From the NCBI GenBank assembly GCA_017380355.1, contig JAFOED010000086.1, positions 1 through 8,144 of the forward strand: a stretch of 8,144 nucleotides of DNA, written 5' to 3'. Shown in pieces: positions 1 to 5,723 of the stretch (positions within the stretch are counted from its first letter, which is position 1; each line of letters opens with the position of its first letter). The position numbers were made by a program, and so were the translations under genes. This stretch comes from Ruminococcus sp. GTDB taxonomy: Bacteria > Bacillota > Clostridia > Oscillospirales > Acutalibacteraceae. The notes beneath the pieces are model-generated. The model was not told the DNA's origin, ran no database searches, and saw nothing but the letters and a program-made list of their open reading frames with translations.

Positions 1-177
1 CTGAGTGGACATAGCAGCATTTACCTTGCCGATTCCGCACTCGGTCATAACAATTTCTTTACCATTTATCGTGCCCGAAACATACTTCATTTTAGCGTAT
101 GTTTCTTCTTTTTTGTTTTCCAGAAGTTTTGTCAAACCCTCTACTTCAATTGAGAGAGCGCATATAATTCCTATCAT
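1..177 (-). CDS. mtnN: 5'-methylthioadenosine/S-adenosylhomocysteine nucleosidase, N-terminal part (runs off left edge)
   Basis: This cytoplasmic enzyme hydrolyses methylthioadenosine and S-adenosylhomocysteine to adenine plus the thioribose or homocysteine derivative, recycling by-products of SAM use. Only 59 codons lie in the window. They begin MIGIICALSIEVEGL, matching the usual opening of the family (M-x-IGII-A---E), and continue to TECGIGKVNAAMST, the conserved G-I-G-K-V-x-A-A nucleoside-phosphorylase-like motif at residues 48 to 55. The start ATG at 177-175 is fixed by a strong ribosome site, GGAGG, seven bases upstream. The gene lies 12 bases after rsmE, and its ribosome site nearly abuts the rsmE stop, so the two are almost certainly co-transcribed. 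The pairing is logical because RsmE releases the S-adenosylhomocysteine that this enzyme destroys. The catalytic residues of the C-terminal half are outside the window, so the call rests on the N-terminus alone. Confidence 0.82.
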   Translation of the reverse strand, partial: MIGIICALSIEVEGLTKLLENKKEETYAKMKYVSGTINGKEIVMTECGIGKVNAAMSTQ

Positions 178-189
178 ATTAATCCTCCG

Positions 190-915
190 TTATTCTAAGT
201 TCTTCGTTTGGTACATCACGGCTGTTATGCCTGCAATAGGTGCGGTCTGTGCACGCAAAATGCGAGTTCCGAGTGTGAGCGCTGTAGCACCATTGTCAGT
301 TAAGAGGTTGATTTCGCTTTCTTCAAATCCACCCTCACATCCCACAAACATCGCGAGAGTTTTCGTAGACTCAGATACTACATTTCGCAGTTTATCTCCG
401 CCGCATTCGTAAAAGACGATAGCACATTCATAGTTTTCAAGTGTAGCTGATGCTTCTTTTAAAGTGATACAATCTCGTACCTGAGGAATGATGCCTCTGC
501 GCGATTGTGAAGCCGCGTTGTCAGCGATTTTCTGCCATCTCTGAACCTTTTTCTTCATCTGTTTTTCATCAGGGCGCGAGATGCATCGAGCAGTCAGCAC
601 CGGGACGATTTCATACACACCGAGTTCTACGGATTTCTGGACTATGTCGTCCATTTTGTCGCCTTTTGTCAGCGCCATAAACAGCGTGATTTTCACGCTC
701 GGCTCCTGTTCACAAATAGTGGAAGAAAGCACTTTTACATTAACTTCATCAGCTGTGAAATCGGTGATTTCGCACTCATGACGACGACCGTCTTCTGTAC
801 ACAAAGTGAGCTTTTCTCCTGTTTTCATACGAAGCGATTTTGAGATATGTTTTGCGTCTTCGCCCGTTATCGAATGGTTATCGCCTACGATTTCGTTAGT
901 AAAAAACCAAGCCAT
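190..915 (-). CDS. rsmE: 16S rRNA (uracil(1498)-N(3))-methyltransferase RsmE
   Basis: RsmE uses SAM to methylate N3 of U1498 in 16S rRNA, near the ribosomal decoding site. The protein is 241 residues, a normal length. Residues 1 to about 70 form the PUA-like RNA-binding part (HISKSLRMKTGEKL at 23-36). The rest is the SPOUT methyltransferase domain: KSVELGVYEIVPV at 94-106, ADNAASQSRRGIIPQV at 131-146, and the knotted SAM site with GCEGGF at 192-197 and LGTRILRAQTA at 215-225. In relatives I remember, these last two usually read GPEGGF and ILRxETA, so a Pro-to-Cys and a Glu-to-Gln change stand out. The start ATG at 915-913 has a CAGGAGGA ribosome site at 921-928. The gene leads a minus-strand operon continuing into mtnN, and a promoter with an extended -10 lies just upstream. 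The family call is secure; full activity given the two changes is inferred. Confidence 0.93.
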   Translation of the reverse strand: MAWFFTNEIVGDNHSITGEDAKHISKSLRMKTGEKLTLCTEDGRRHECEITDFTADEVNVKVLSSTICEQEPSVKITLFMALTKGDKMDDIVQKSVELGVYEIVPVLTARCISRPDEKQMKKKVQRWQKIADNAASQSRRGIIPQVRDCITLKEASATLENYECAIVFYECGGDKLRNVVSESTKTLAMFVGCEGGFEESEINLLTDNGATALTLGTRILRAQTAPIAGITAVMYQTKNLE

Positions 916-944
916 GTGTTTCCTCCTGTGAAAATGTTAAAAAA

Positions 945-973
945 ATAATAACAGATAAAGCGTAAGATTGCAA
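945..973 (-). promoter_or_regulatory. Promoter for rsmE-mtnN, sharing its -35 with the divergent promoter
   Basis: Read on the minus strand, TTGCAA (973-968) is followed by a 17-base spacer and TATTAT (950-945), with a TG two bases ahead of the -10 (953-952), making an extended -10. Predicted transcription start is near 938, leaving a leader of roughly 20 bases before the rsmE ATG. The -10 matches the sigma-A consensus at 5 of 6 and the -35 at 4 of 6. This is prediction by eye. Confidence 0.6.
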
Positions 974-996
974 TATTTTCGGATAAATGGTAGTAT
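968..996 (+). promoter_or_regulatory. Promoter for the cinA-like gene, divergent from the rsmE promoter
   Basis: TTGCAA at 968-973, a 17-base spacer and TAGTAT at 991-996, preceded by TG at 988-989 (extended -10). Predicted start is near 1003, giving a leader of about 40 bases to the ATG at 1042. The -35 hexamer is self-complementary and is the same six bases used by the predicted rsmE promoter on the other strand. Confidence 0.55.
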
Positions 997-1041
997 ATTG
1001 TAAAAACTTTTACTTTTTCATTTGCAATAAAGGAGAAATTT

Positions 1042-1578
1042 ATGAAAGCACAGGAATTTTTAGAGCTTTTGGAAAAAGAGAATATAAACATAGAGGATTT
1101 GAGCACACTTGTTGTTGAGGCATTGAACAAAAAATCGCTTAAAATCGCGACAGCCGAAAGCTGTACCGGTGGGCTTATCTCCAAGAAGATAACAGACGTG
1201 AGTGGCTCGTCTGCTGTTTTTGATTTAGGTGTGTGCTCATACGCGAATCATATCAAAAACAAAGTCCTAAACGTTAAGGAAGAGACTTTATCCACATATG
1301 GCGCGGTAAGCGAAAAAACTGCGATGGAGATGGCTAGAGGAGTCAGACTTCTCTCGAATGCTGATATTGGTATATCCACTACGGGCATCGCGGGTCCGAT
1401 GGGTGGCTCACAGTACAAACCTGTCGGCCTTGTTTACATCGGTGTAAGTACCGAAAAAGGGCTTATCGCACACAAGGTATTGTTATCTGAAGGACGAGAC
1501 CCACAACGTAGCCGCATACGCGAATTAGCAGCATCTTGTGCACTTTTTTACGCGCTTTGCGAAATTTACGAAATGTAG
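1042..1578 (+). CDS. pncC: Stand-alone CinA C-terminal domain protein (PncC-type nicotinamide-nucleotide amidohydrolase)
   Basis: The protein has 178 residues, about the length of single-domain CinA/PncC proteins. It lacks the N-terminal molybdopterin-binding-like (COG1058) domain of full-length CinA. Family motifs are clear: ATAESCTGG at 36-44 with the conserved serine, GVCSYANHIKNKVLNV at 63-78, and TGIAGPMGG at 114-122 followed by KPVGLVYIGVS. By family knowledge, such domains deamidate nicotinamide mononucleotide to nicotinate mononucleotide in the pyridine nucleotide cycle. That activity is inferred, since close homologues are often annotated only as competence/damage-inducible protein A. 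The first 30 residues are acidic and helical-looking (EFLELLEKENINIEDL) and precede the usual domain start. The ATG at 1042 is supported by AAGGAG at 1030-1035. The gene is divergent from rsmE and is followed by its own hairpin and a new promoter, so it is probably a single-gene transcript. Confidence 0.85.
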   Translation: MKAQEFLELLEKENINIEDLSTLVVEALNKKSLKIATAESCTGGLISKKITDVSGSSAVFDLGVCSYANHIKNKVLNVKEETLSTYGAVSEKTAMEMARGVRLLSNADIGISTTGIAGPMGGSQYKPVGLVYIGVSTEKGLIAHKVLLSEGRDPQRSRIRELAASCALFYALCEIYEM

Positions 1579-1604
1579 CAAAAACTATTGTTTTTTGCTG
1601 CTTT
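1575..1604 (+). terminator. Weak AT-rich hairpin at the end of the cinA-like gene, possible terminator
   Basis: GTAGCAAAAA (1575-1584) pairs with TTTTTGCTGC (1592-1601), one wobble pair, around a 7-base loop. The stop codon TAG at 1576-1578 is inside the left arm. The stem is AT-rich and only a short T run follows, so it would be a poor terminator at best. The right arm overlaps the predicted -35 of the malQ promoter. Confidence 0.3.
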
Positions 1605-1616
1605 ATATGGTAATAT
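1588..1616 (+). promoter_or_regulatory. Promoter for the malQ-glgP operon
   Basis: TTGTTT at 1588-1593, a 17-base spacer and TAATAT at 1611-1616, preceded by TG at 1608-1609. A perfect TATAAT also sits at 1614-1619 but would need a 20-base spacer from the same -35. Either reading gives a start near 1623-1626, about 75 bases before the malQ ATG. Confidence 0.5.
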
Positions 1617-1624
1617 AATGCTGT

Positions 1625-1648
1625 ATGTTTTACTATGGGGTAGAACAT
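1625..1648 (+). promoter_or_regulatory. Inverted repeat at the predicted transcription start of malQ (operator or leader hairpin)
   Basis: ATGTTTTAC (1625-1633) is complementary to GTAGAACAT (1640-1648) around TATGGG, with one G-U wobble. It starts within a few bases of the predicted malQ transcript 5' end. It could be the operator of a repressor responding to maltodextrin, or a 5' hairpin protecting the mRNA. It does not match the CcpA cre consensus as I know it. Confidence 0.35.
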
Positions 1649-1688
1649 CTGTGAGAATTTTATAAAAATTGTTAAAATATTTAATGAC

Positions 1689-1693
1689 AGGAG
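1689..1693 (+). promoter_or_regulatory. Ribosome binding site that fixes the malQ start
   Basis: AGGAG is placed 8 bases before ATG 1702. The in-frame ATG at 1669 has no purine-rich site upstream, and the residues it would add (MLKYLMTGVDF) are not family-like, whereas MARVAGILMP is a typical GH77 N-terminus. Confidence 0.8.
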
Positions 1694-1701
1694 TTGATTT
1701 T

Positions 1702-3195
1702 ATGGCCAGAGTTGCCGGAATACTCATGCCTATTACATCGCTTAGTTCCCCGTACGGCATCGGAACTATCGGTAAAGAAGCAAGAAAGTTTGCTGACTTT
1801 CTTAAAGCATCAGGTCAGACCATTTGGCAGATTCTGCCGGTAGGACCGACAAGCTACGGTGATTCACCGTATCAGTCTTTCTCAATTTATGCGGGTAACC
1901 CATATATGATTGATCTTGATACTCTCGTTTCACAGAAGCTTTTAACTAAGGCACAGCTCAAAAAGTACGATTGGGGCAGTGACGAAGGTTACGTAGATTA
2001 CGAGAAAATCTACAACAGCCGTTTTGATGTGTTACGTATCGCGTACACAAACTACAAAGAGAAAGAAGACCAGAAAGCGTTTAACTCATTCAAACGTAAG
2101 AACGCTTCATGGATTAAAGACTACGCTCTTTATATGGCTGTAAAGAAGAGTTTTGATATGCAGGCTTGGACACAGTGGCCTGACGAAGATATCAAGCTCA
2201 GAAAAGAAGCAGCTATTAAGAAGTACGAGCGCAAATACAAAGAAGACATCGACTTCTTTAAGTGGGTTCAGTTTGAATTCTACACACAGTGGGAGGATTT
2301 CAGAGCTTACGTTAACTCTCTCGGCATCAAGATTTTAGGTGATATGCCTATCTACGTTGCTATGGATAGCGCTGACACATGGGCTAACCCTGACATCTTC
2401 TGGCTTGACGAAAACCGTGAGCCTGTATGTGTTGCTGGTTGTCCACCGGATTACTTCTCCGAGACAGGTCAGCTTTGGGGCAACCCTCTGTACGATTGGG
2501 AGTACTTAAAGAACACAGGCTACGAATGGTGGATTAAGCGTGTTGAAGCTGCTTCAAAGCTTTTCGACATCACAAGAATCGACCACTTCCGTGCTTTTGA
2601 CACATACTATGCTATCCCTTATCCTGCTGAGAATGCTATCGGCGGTGAGTGGAAAATCGGTCCTGGTATGGACTTCTTCAACACACTTAAGGGTGCATTA
2701 GGCGATATTCCGATTGTTGCTGAAGACTTAGGCGAACTTTTCGACAGCGTTAAGCAGCTTCTTTCTGATTCAGGTTATCCTGGTATGAAAGTACTCACAT
2801 TCGGTTTCGGTGATGGTTGGGACAACGACTTCTTACCACACAGATACACATCTAACTGCGTAGTATACACAGGTACTCACGATAACGACACAGTAAATGG
2901 TTGGCTTTCTACAGCTCCACAGGCAGAAATCGACTTTGCAAAGCAGTATTGCAACATCGGTGAGGGCGACGACTTCTGCTGGAAGATTGTTGAGACATGC
3001 TACTCAAGCGTTGCTGATTACTGTATCGTTCAGTTACAGGACGTTTTAGGTTTAGGCTCTGAGGCCAGAATTAATATTCCGTCTACACTCGGCGGTAACT
3101 GGACATGGAGAGTAAATCCTGAAATGCTTACTAAAGAATTATCAGACAGATTATATAATTTAGCACAGACATACTCACGACTGGAGGAGAACTAA
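1702..3195 (+). CDS. malQ: 4-alpha-glucanotransferase (amylomaltase, GH77)
   Basis: MalQ transfers alpha-1,4-glucan segments between chains in the cytoplasm, releasing glucose and lengthening short maltodextrins so a phosphorylase can use them. From ATG 1702 the protein is 497 residues, close to classical bacterial amylomaltases. N-terminal motifs are GILMPITSLSSPYGIG, WQILPVGPTSYGDSPYQ and GNPYMIDL. The catalytic core holds ILGDMPIYVA at 211-220, RIDHFRAF at 292-299 with nucleophile Asp294, IVAEDLG with acid/base Glu341, and TGTHDND with Asp394. These fit D293, E340 and D395 as I recall them for Thermus aquaticus amylomaltase. CPPDYFS and GQLWGNPLYDW give the usual acceptor loop. The family RIDHFRG appears here as RIDHFRA, a minor change. 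No extra N-terminal starch-binding region is present. The gene is first in an operon with glgP, one base apart. Codon use is narrow (Ala GCT, Val GTT, Lys AAG), suggesting high expression. Confidence 0.95.
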   Translation: MARVAGILMPITSLSSPYGIGTIGKEARKFADFLKASGQTIWQILPVGPTSYGDSPYQSFSIYAGNPYMIDLDTLVSQKLLTKAQLKKYDWGSDEGYVDYEKIYNSRFDVLRIAYTNYKEKEDQKAFNSFKRKNASWIKDYALYMAVKKSFDMQAWTQWPDEDIKLRKEAAIKKYERKYKEDIDFFKWVQFEFYTQWEDFRAYVNSLGIKILGDMPIYVAMDSADTWANPDIFWLDENREPVCVAGCPPDYFSETGQLWGNPLYDWEYLKNTGYEWWIKRVEAASKLFDITRIDHFRAFDTYYAIPYPAENAIGGEWKIGPGMDFFNTLKGALGDIPIVAEDLGELFDSVKQLLSDSGYPGMKVLTFGFGDGWDNDFLPHRYTSNCVVYTGTHDNDTVNGWLSTAPQAEIDFAKQYCNIGEGDDFCWKIVETCYSSVADYCIVQLQDVLGLGSEARINIPSTLGGNWTWRVNPEMLTKELSDRLYNLAQTYSRLEEN

Positions 3196-3196
3196 A

Positions 3197-5551
3197 ATGG
3201 GTATTACAATGGAACAGCTTACCACTATCGCTAAAAGCGAATACTGTAAGAAGCCGAAGGAGTTAACTCTCGAACAGCTTCATTTCGTTCTTGGTAAGGC
3301 TATTATGAGCGAACTCGCTGACAACTGGCAGAAGAGTAAGAAAAAGCACGCAAACGCTAGAAGAGCTTACTACTTCTCTGCTGAATTCCTTATGGGTAGA
3401 ATGATGTACAACAACCTCTACTGCTTAGGTATTCTTGACGAAGTTAAGGATTTACTTAAGAGCAAGGGTATGGACATCAACTCTTTCGAAGATGTTGAGG
3501 ATATGGCTCTCGGTAACGGCGGTCTTGGTCGTCTTGCTGCTTGCTTCCTTGACTCTGCTGCTACACAGGAAGTTCCACTCGATGGCTACGGCATCCGTTA
3601 CAAGTACGGTCTTTTCAAACAGCTTATCGAGGACGGCTACCAGGTAGAGGTTGCTGACAACTGGCAGAAATTCGAAGATCCATGGTGCGTTCGTCACTTA
3701 GACGAGGCTGTTGTTGTTAAGTACGCTGACACATCTGTTGTTGCTGTACCTTACGATATGGCAATTGTCGGCTACGGCACAAAGAACATCAACACATTAA
3801 GATTATGGCAGGCTGAGCCTGTTGAAGAATTCGACTTCATCGCATTCAACAACGGTCAGTACGATCAGTCAGTTAAGTCAAAGAACGACGCTGAGAACAT
3901 CTCTAAGGTTCTTTATCCTAACGACAACACATACGAAGGTAAAGTTCTTCGTTTAAAGCAGCAGTACTTCTTCTGTTCTGCTTCTTTACAGGACATCATC
4001 AAGAGATATAAAGCTAAGTACGGCAACGATTTCTCACACTTTAGTGAGCACGCTGCTATTCAGCTTAACGATACTCACCCAGTATGCTCAATCCCTGAGC
4101 TCATCAGACTTTTAGGCTTAGAGGGCATCGACTTCGAGCAGGCTTTCCAGATTGCACAGAAGACATTTGCTTACACTAACCACACAGTTATGGCTGAGGC
4201 TCTCGAGAAGTGGGATATCTACCTCATGAGAAACGTTATTCCTGAGGTTTACACAATCATTGAGAAGATCAACGAGCGTCTCTGGAACGACTTCAAGGGC
4301 AGAGGTATGTCTGAGGATCTTATCCACAAGATGTGCATTCTCGCTGATGACAGAGTTCACATGGCTAGACTCGCTATCTATGGTTCATCATACGTAAACG
4401 GCGTTGCTTGGATCCACACAGAGATTCTTAAGAACGACGTATTAAACGACTGGTACAACATTTACCCAGAGCGTTTCCAGAACAAGACAAACGGTATCAC
4501 ACAGCGTAGATGGCTCGGTCTTTGCAACCCTGAACTTTCTTCTTTCATTACTGAGAGAGTTGGCGACGGTTGGCAGAGAGACATGGCTAAGGTTGACAAG
4601 CTCGCACAGTGCATCGATAAGGACGCTGTAAAGGCATTCAATAAGATTAAGGCTACAAAGAAGAAGCAGCTCGCAGCTTACGTTAAGAAGATGGAAGGCA
4701 AGGAAATCAATCCTAAGTTCATCTTTGACGTACAGGTTAAGCGTCTCCACGAGTATAAGCGTCAGCTCTTAAACGCTTTCTCTATCATGTGGATTTACTT
4801 CATGATTAAAGACGGCAAGCTCCCTGAGTTTGAGCCAACATGCTTCATCTTCGGTGCTAAGGCTGCTCCTGGTTACAGAAGAGCTAAGGCTATCATCAAG
4901 TACATCAACGAGATCGCTGACCTCGTAAACAACGACCCAGATACAAAGGACAAGCTCCAGGTTATCTTCGTTTCTAACTACAACGTTTCTTACGCTGAGA
5001 AGATCGTTGTTGCTGCTGATGTTTCAGAGCAGATTTCTACAGCTGGTACAGAGGCTTCTGGTACAGGTAATATGAAGTTCATGTTCAACGGTGCCGTTAC
5101 TCTCGGTACTTACGACGGTGCTAACGTTGAGATCACACAGGCTGCAGGCGAAGAGAACGAGTACATCTTCGGTGGCAGAGTTGAGGATATCGAAAACCTC
5201 AAGAAGTGCGGTTATGATCCAAAGGCTATCTACATGACTAACCCAATGCTCAAGAGAGTAGTTGACACTCTCGTTGACGGTACATTCGACGACGACGGTG
5301 CACAGGGTGAAGGCAGCTTTGCTGAGCTCCACAACGGCCTTGTAAATGGTACACACTGGCACATGGCTGACCACTACTTCCTCTTCTACGATCTCCCAAT
5401 GTACGTTGAGGCTAAGCTTTCTGTTAACCGTGACTACAGGGACAAGATGTTATTCGGTACAAAGTGTCTCGAGAACATTGCTCATTGCTCACAGTTCAGC
5501 TCTGACAGAACTATCCTCCAGTACGCTAAGGAACTCTGGATGGTTAAGTAA
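3197..5551 (+). CDS. glgP: Glycogen/maltodextrin phosphorylase (GT35)
   Basis: This PLP-dependent cytoplasmic enzyme cleaves alpha-1,4-glucan ends with phosphate to give glucose-1-phosphate. It has 784 residues, slightly short for the family. Motifs in order: YYFSAEFLMGRMM at 58-70, LGNGGLGRLAACFLDS at 105-120, GYGIRYKYGLF at 130-140, TLRLWQAEP at 200-208, AIQLNDTHP at 287-295, HTVMAEALEKW at 329-339, NGITQRRWL at 432-440, VKRLHEYKRQLLN at 514-526, and EASGTGNMKF at 619-628 with the PLP-binding Lys627. The stretch from PWC at 162 to YD at 186-187 is shorter than in the E. coli enzyme as I recall it. GGAGGAG at 3183-3189 lies inside the end of malQ and is 7 bases from ATG 3197. With one base between malQ stop and this start, translation is probably coupled. 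GlgP and MalP cannot be separated by sequence here; the malQ pairing favours maltodextrin or stored glycogen use. A strong terminator follows. Confidence 0.95.
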   Translation: MGITMEQLTTIAKSEYCKKPKELTLEQLHFVLGKAIMSELADNWQKSKKKHANARRAYYFSAEFLMGRMMYNNLYCLGILDEVKDLLKSKGMDINSFEDVEDMALGNGGLGRLAACFLDSAATQEVPLDGYGIRYKYGLFKQLIEDGYQVEVADNWQKFEDPWCVRHLDEAVVVKYADTSVVAVPYDMAIVGYGTKNINTLRLWQAEPVEEFDFIAFNNGQYDQSVKSKNDAENISKVLYPNDNTYEGKVLRLKQQYFFCSASLQDIIKRYKAKYGNDFSHFSEHAAIQLNDTHPVCSIPELIRLLGLEGIDFEQAFQIAQKTFAYTNHTVMAEALEKWDIYLMRNVIPEVYTIIEKINERLWNDFKGRGMSEDLIHKMCILADDRVHMARLAIYGSSYVNGVAWIHTEILKNDVLNDWYNIYPERFQNKTNGITQRRWLGLCNPELSSFITERVGDGWQRDMAKVDKLAQCIDKDAVKAFNKIKATKKKQLAAYVKKMEGKEINPKFIFDVQVKRLHEYKRQLLNAFSIMWIYFMIKDGKLPEFEPTCFIFGAKAAPGYRRAKAIIKYINEIADLVNNDPDTKDKLQVIFVSNYNVSYAEKIVVAADVSEQISTAGTEASGTGNMKFMFNGAVTLGTYDGANVEITQAAGEENEYIFGGRVEDIENLKKCGYDPKAIYMTNPMLKRVVDTLVDGTFDDDGAQGEGSFAELHNGLVNGTHWHMADHYFLFYDLPMYVEAKLSVNRDYRDKMLFGTKCLENIAHCSQFSSDRTILQYAKELWMVK

Positions 5552-5577
5552 TTAGCTTAAACATTTATATGTAAACT

Positions 5578-5608
5578 ATCCCCATCGCTTATGCGGTGGG
5601 GATTTTTT
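5578..5608 (+). terminator. Intrinsic terminator of the malQ-glgP operon
   Basis: An 11-bp stem (5578-5588 with 5593-5603), core CCCCATCGC against GCGGTGGGG with one wobble pair, tetraloop TTAT, and a six-T run at 5603-5608 that starts within the base of the stem. It begins 27 bases after the glgP stop and separates the operon from the next gene, which has its own promoter. Confidence 0.92.
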
Positions 5609-5663
5609 GTGGGATTTGTCAAATTTGAGGGCTTATTTTCTACATGTTAAACACGGACTTTTG

Positions 5664-5692
5664 TTGACGGGCAAGGTGTGGAGTGATATCAT
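5664..5692 (+). promoter_or_regulatory. Promoter of the secreted cohesin-like/Fn3 protein gene
   Basis: TTGACG at 5664-5669, a 17-base spacer and TATCAT at 5687-5692, with TG at 5684-5685 forming an extended -10. Both hexamers match the sigma-A consensus at 5 of 6, the best promoter in the window. Predicted start is near 5699, about 25 bases before ATG 5724. A promoter here argues against translation starting as early as 5607. Confidence 0.75.
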
Positions 5693-5710
5693 AATAGTGT
5701 ATAAATATTT

Positions 5711-5716
5711 AGGAGG
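5711..5716 (+). promoter_or_regulatory. Ribosome binding site that fixes the start of the secreted protein
   Basis: AGGAGG sits 7 bases before ATG 5724, directly ahead of a lysine-rich signal peptide start (MKKLLS). The frame is open back to a TTG at 5607, but those 39 codons overlap the terminator tail and the promoter. Confidence 0.88.
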
Positions 5717-5723
5717 CTTAAAT

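Noticed and set aside
5..412. Plus-strand open frame of 135 codons
   Set aside because: It lies antisense to mtnN and rsmE, has no ribosome site, and its translation resembles no family, while both minus-strand genes match families clearly.
885..1184. Minus-strand open frame across the rsmE-cinA spacer
   Set aside because: It overlaps the cinA-like gene antisense and the divergent promoters, and its translation is a low-complexity mix of hydrophobic and Ser residues with no motif.
1669..1701. Earlier malQ start at ATG 1669
   Set aside because: No ribosome site is present and the added residues are not family-like. ATG 1702 has AGGAG at proper spacing.
5607..5723. N-terminal extension of the secreted protein from a TTG at 5607
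   Set aside because: It would start in the terminator T run, ahead of the promoter, with no ribosome site. ATG 5724 has AGGAGG and begins a clear signal peptide.
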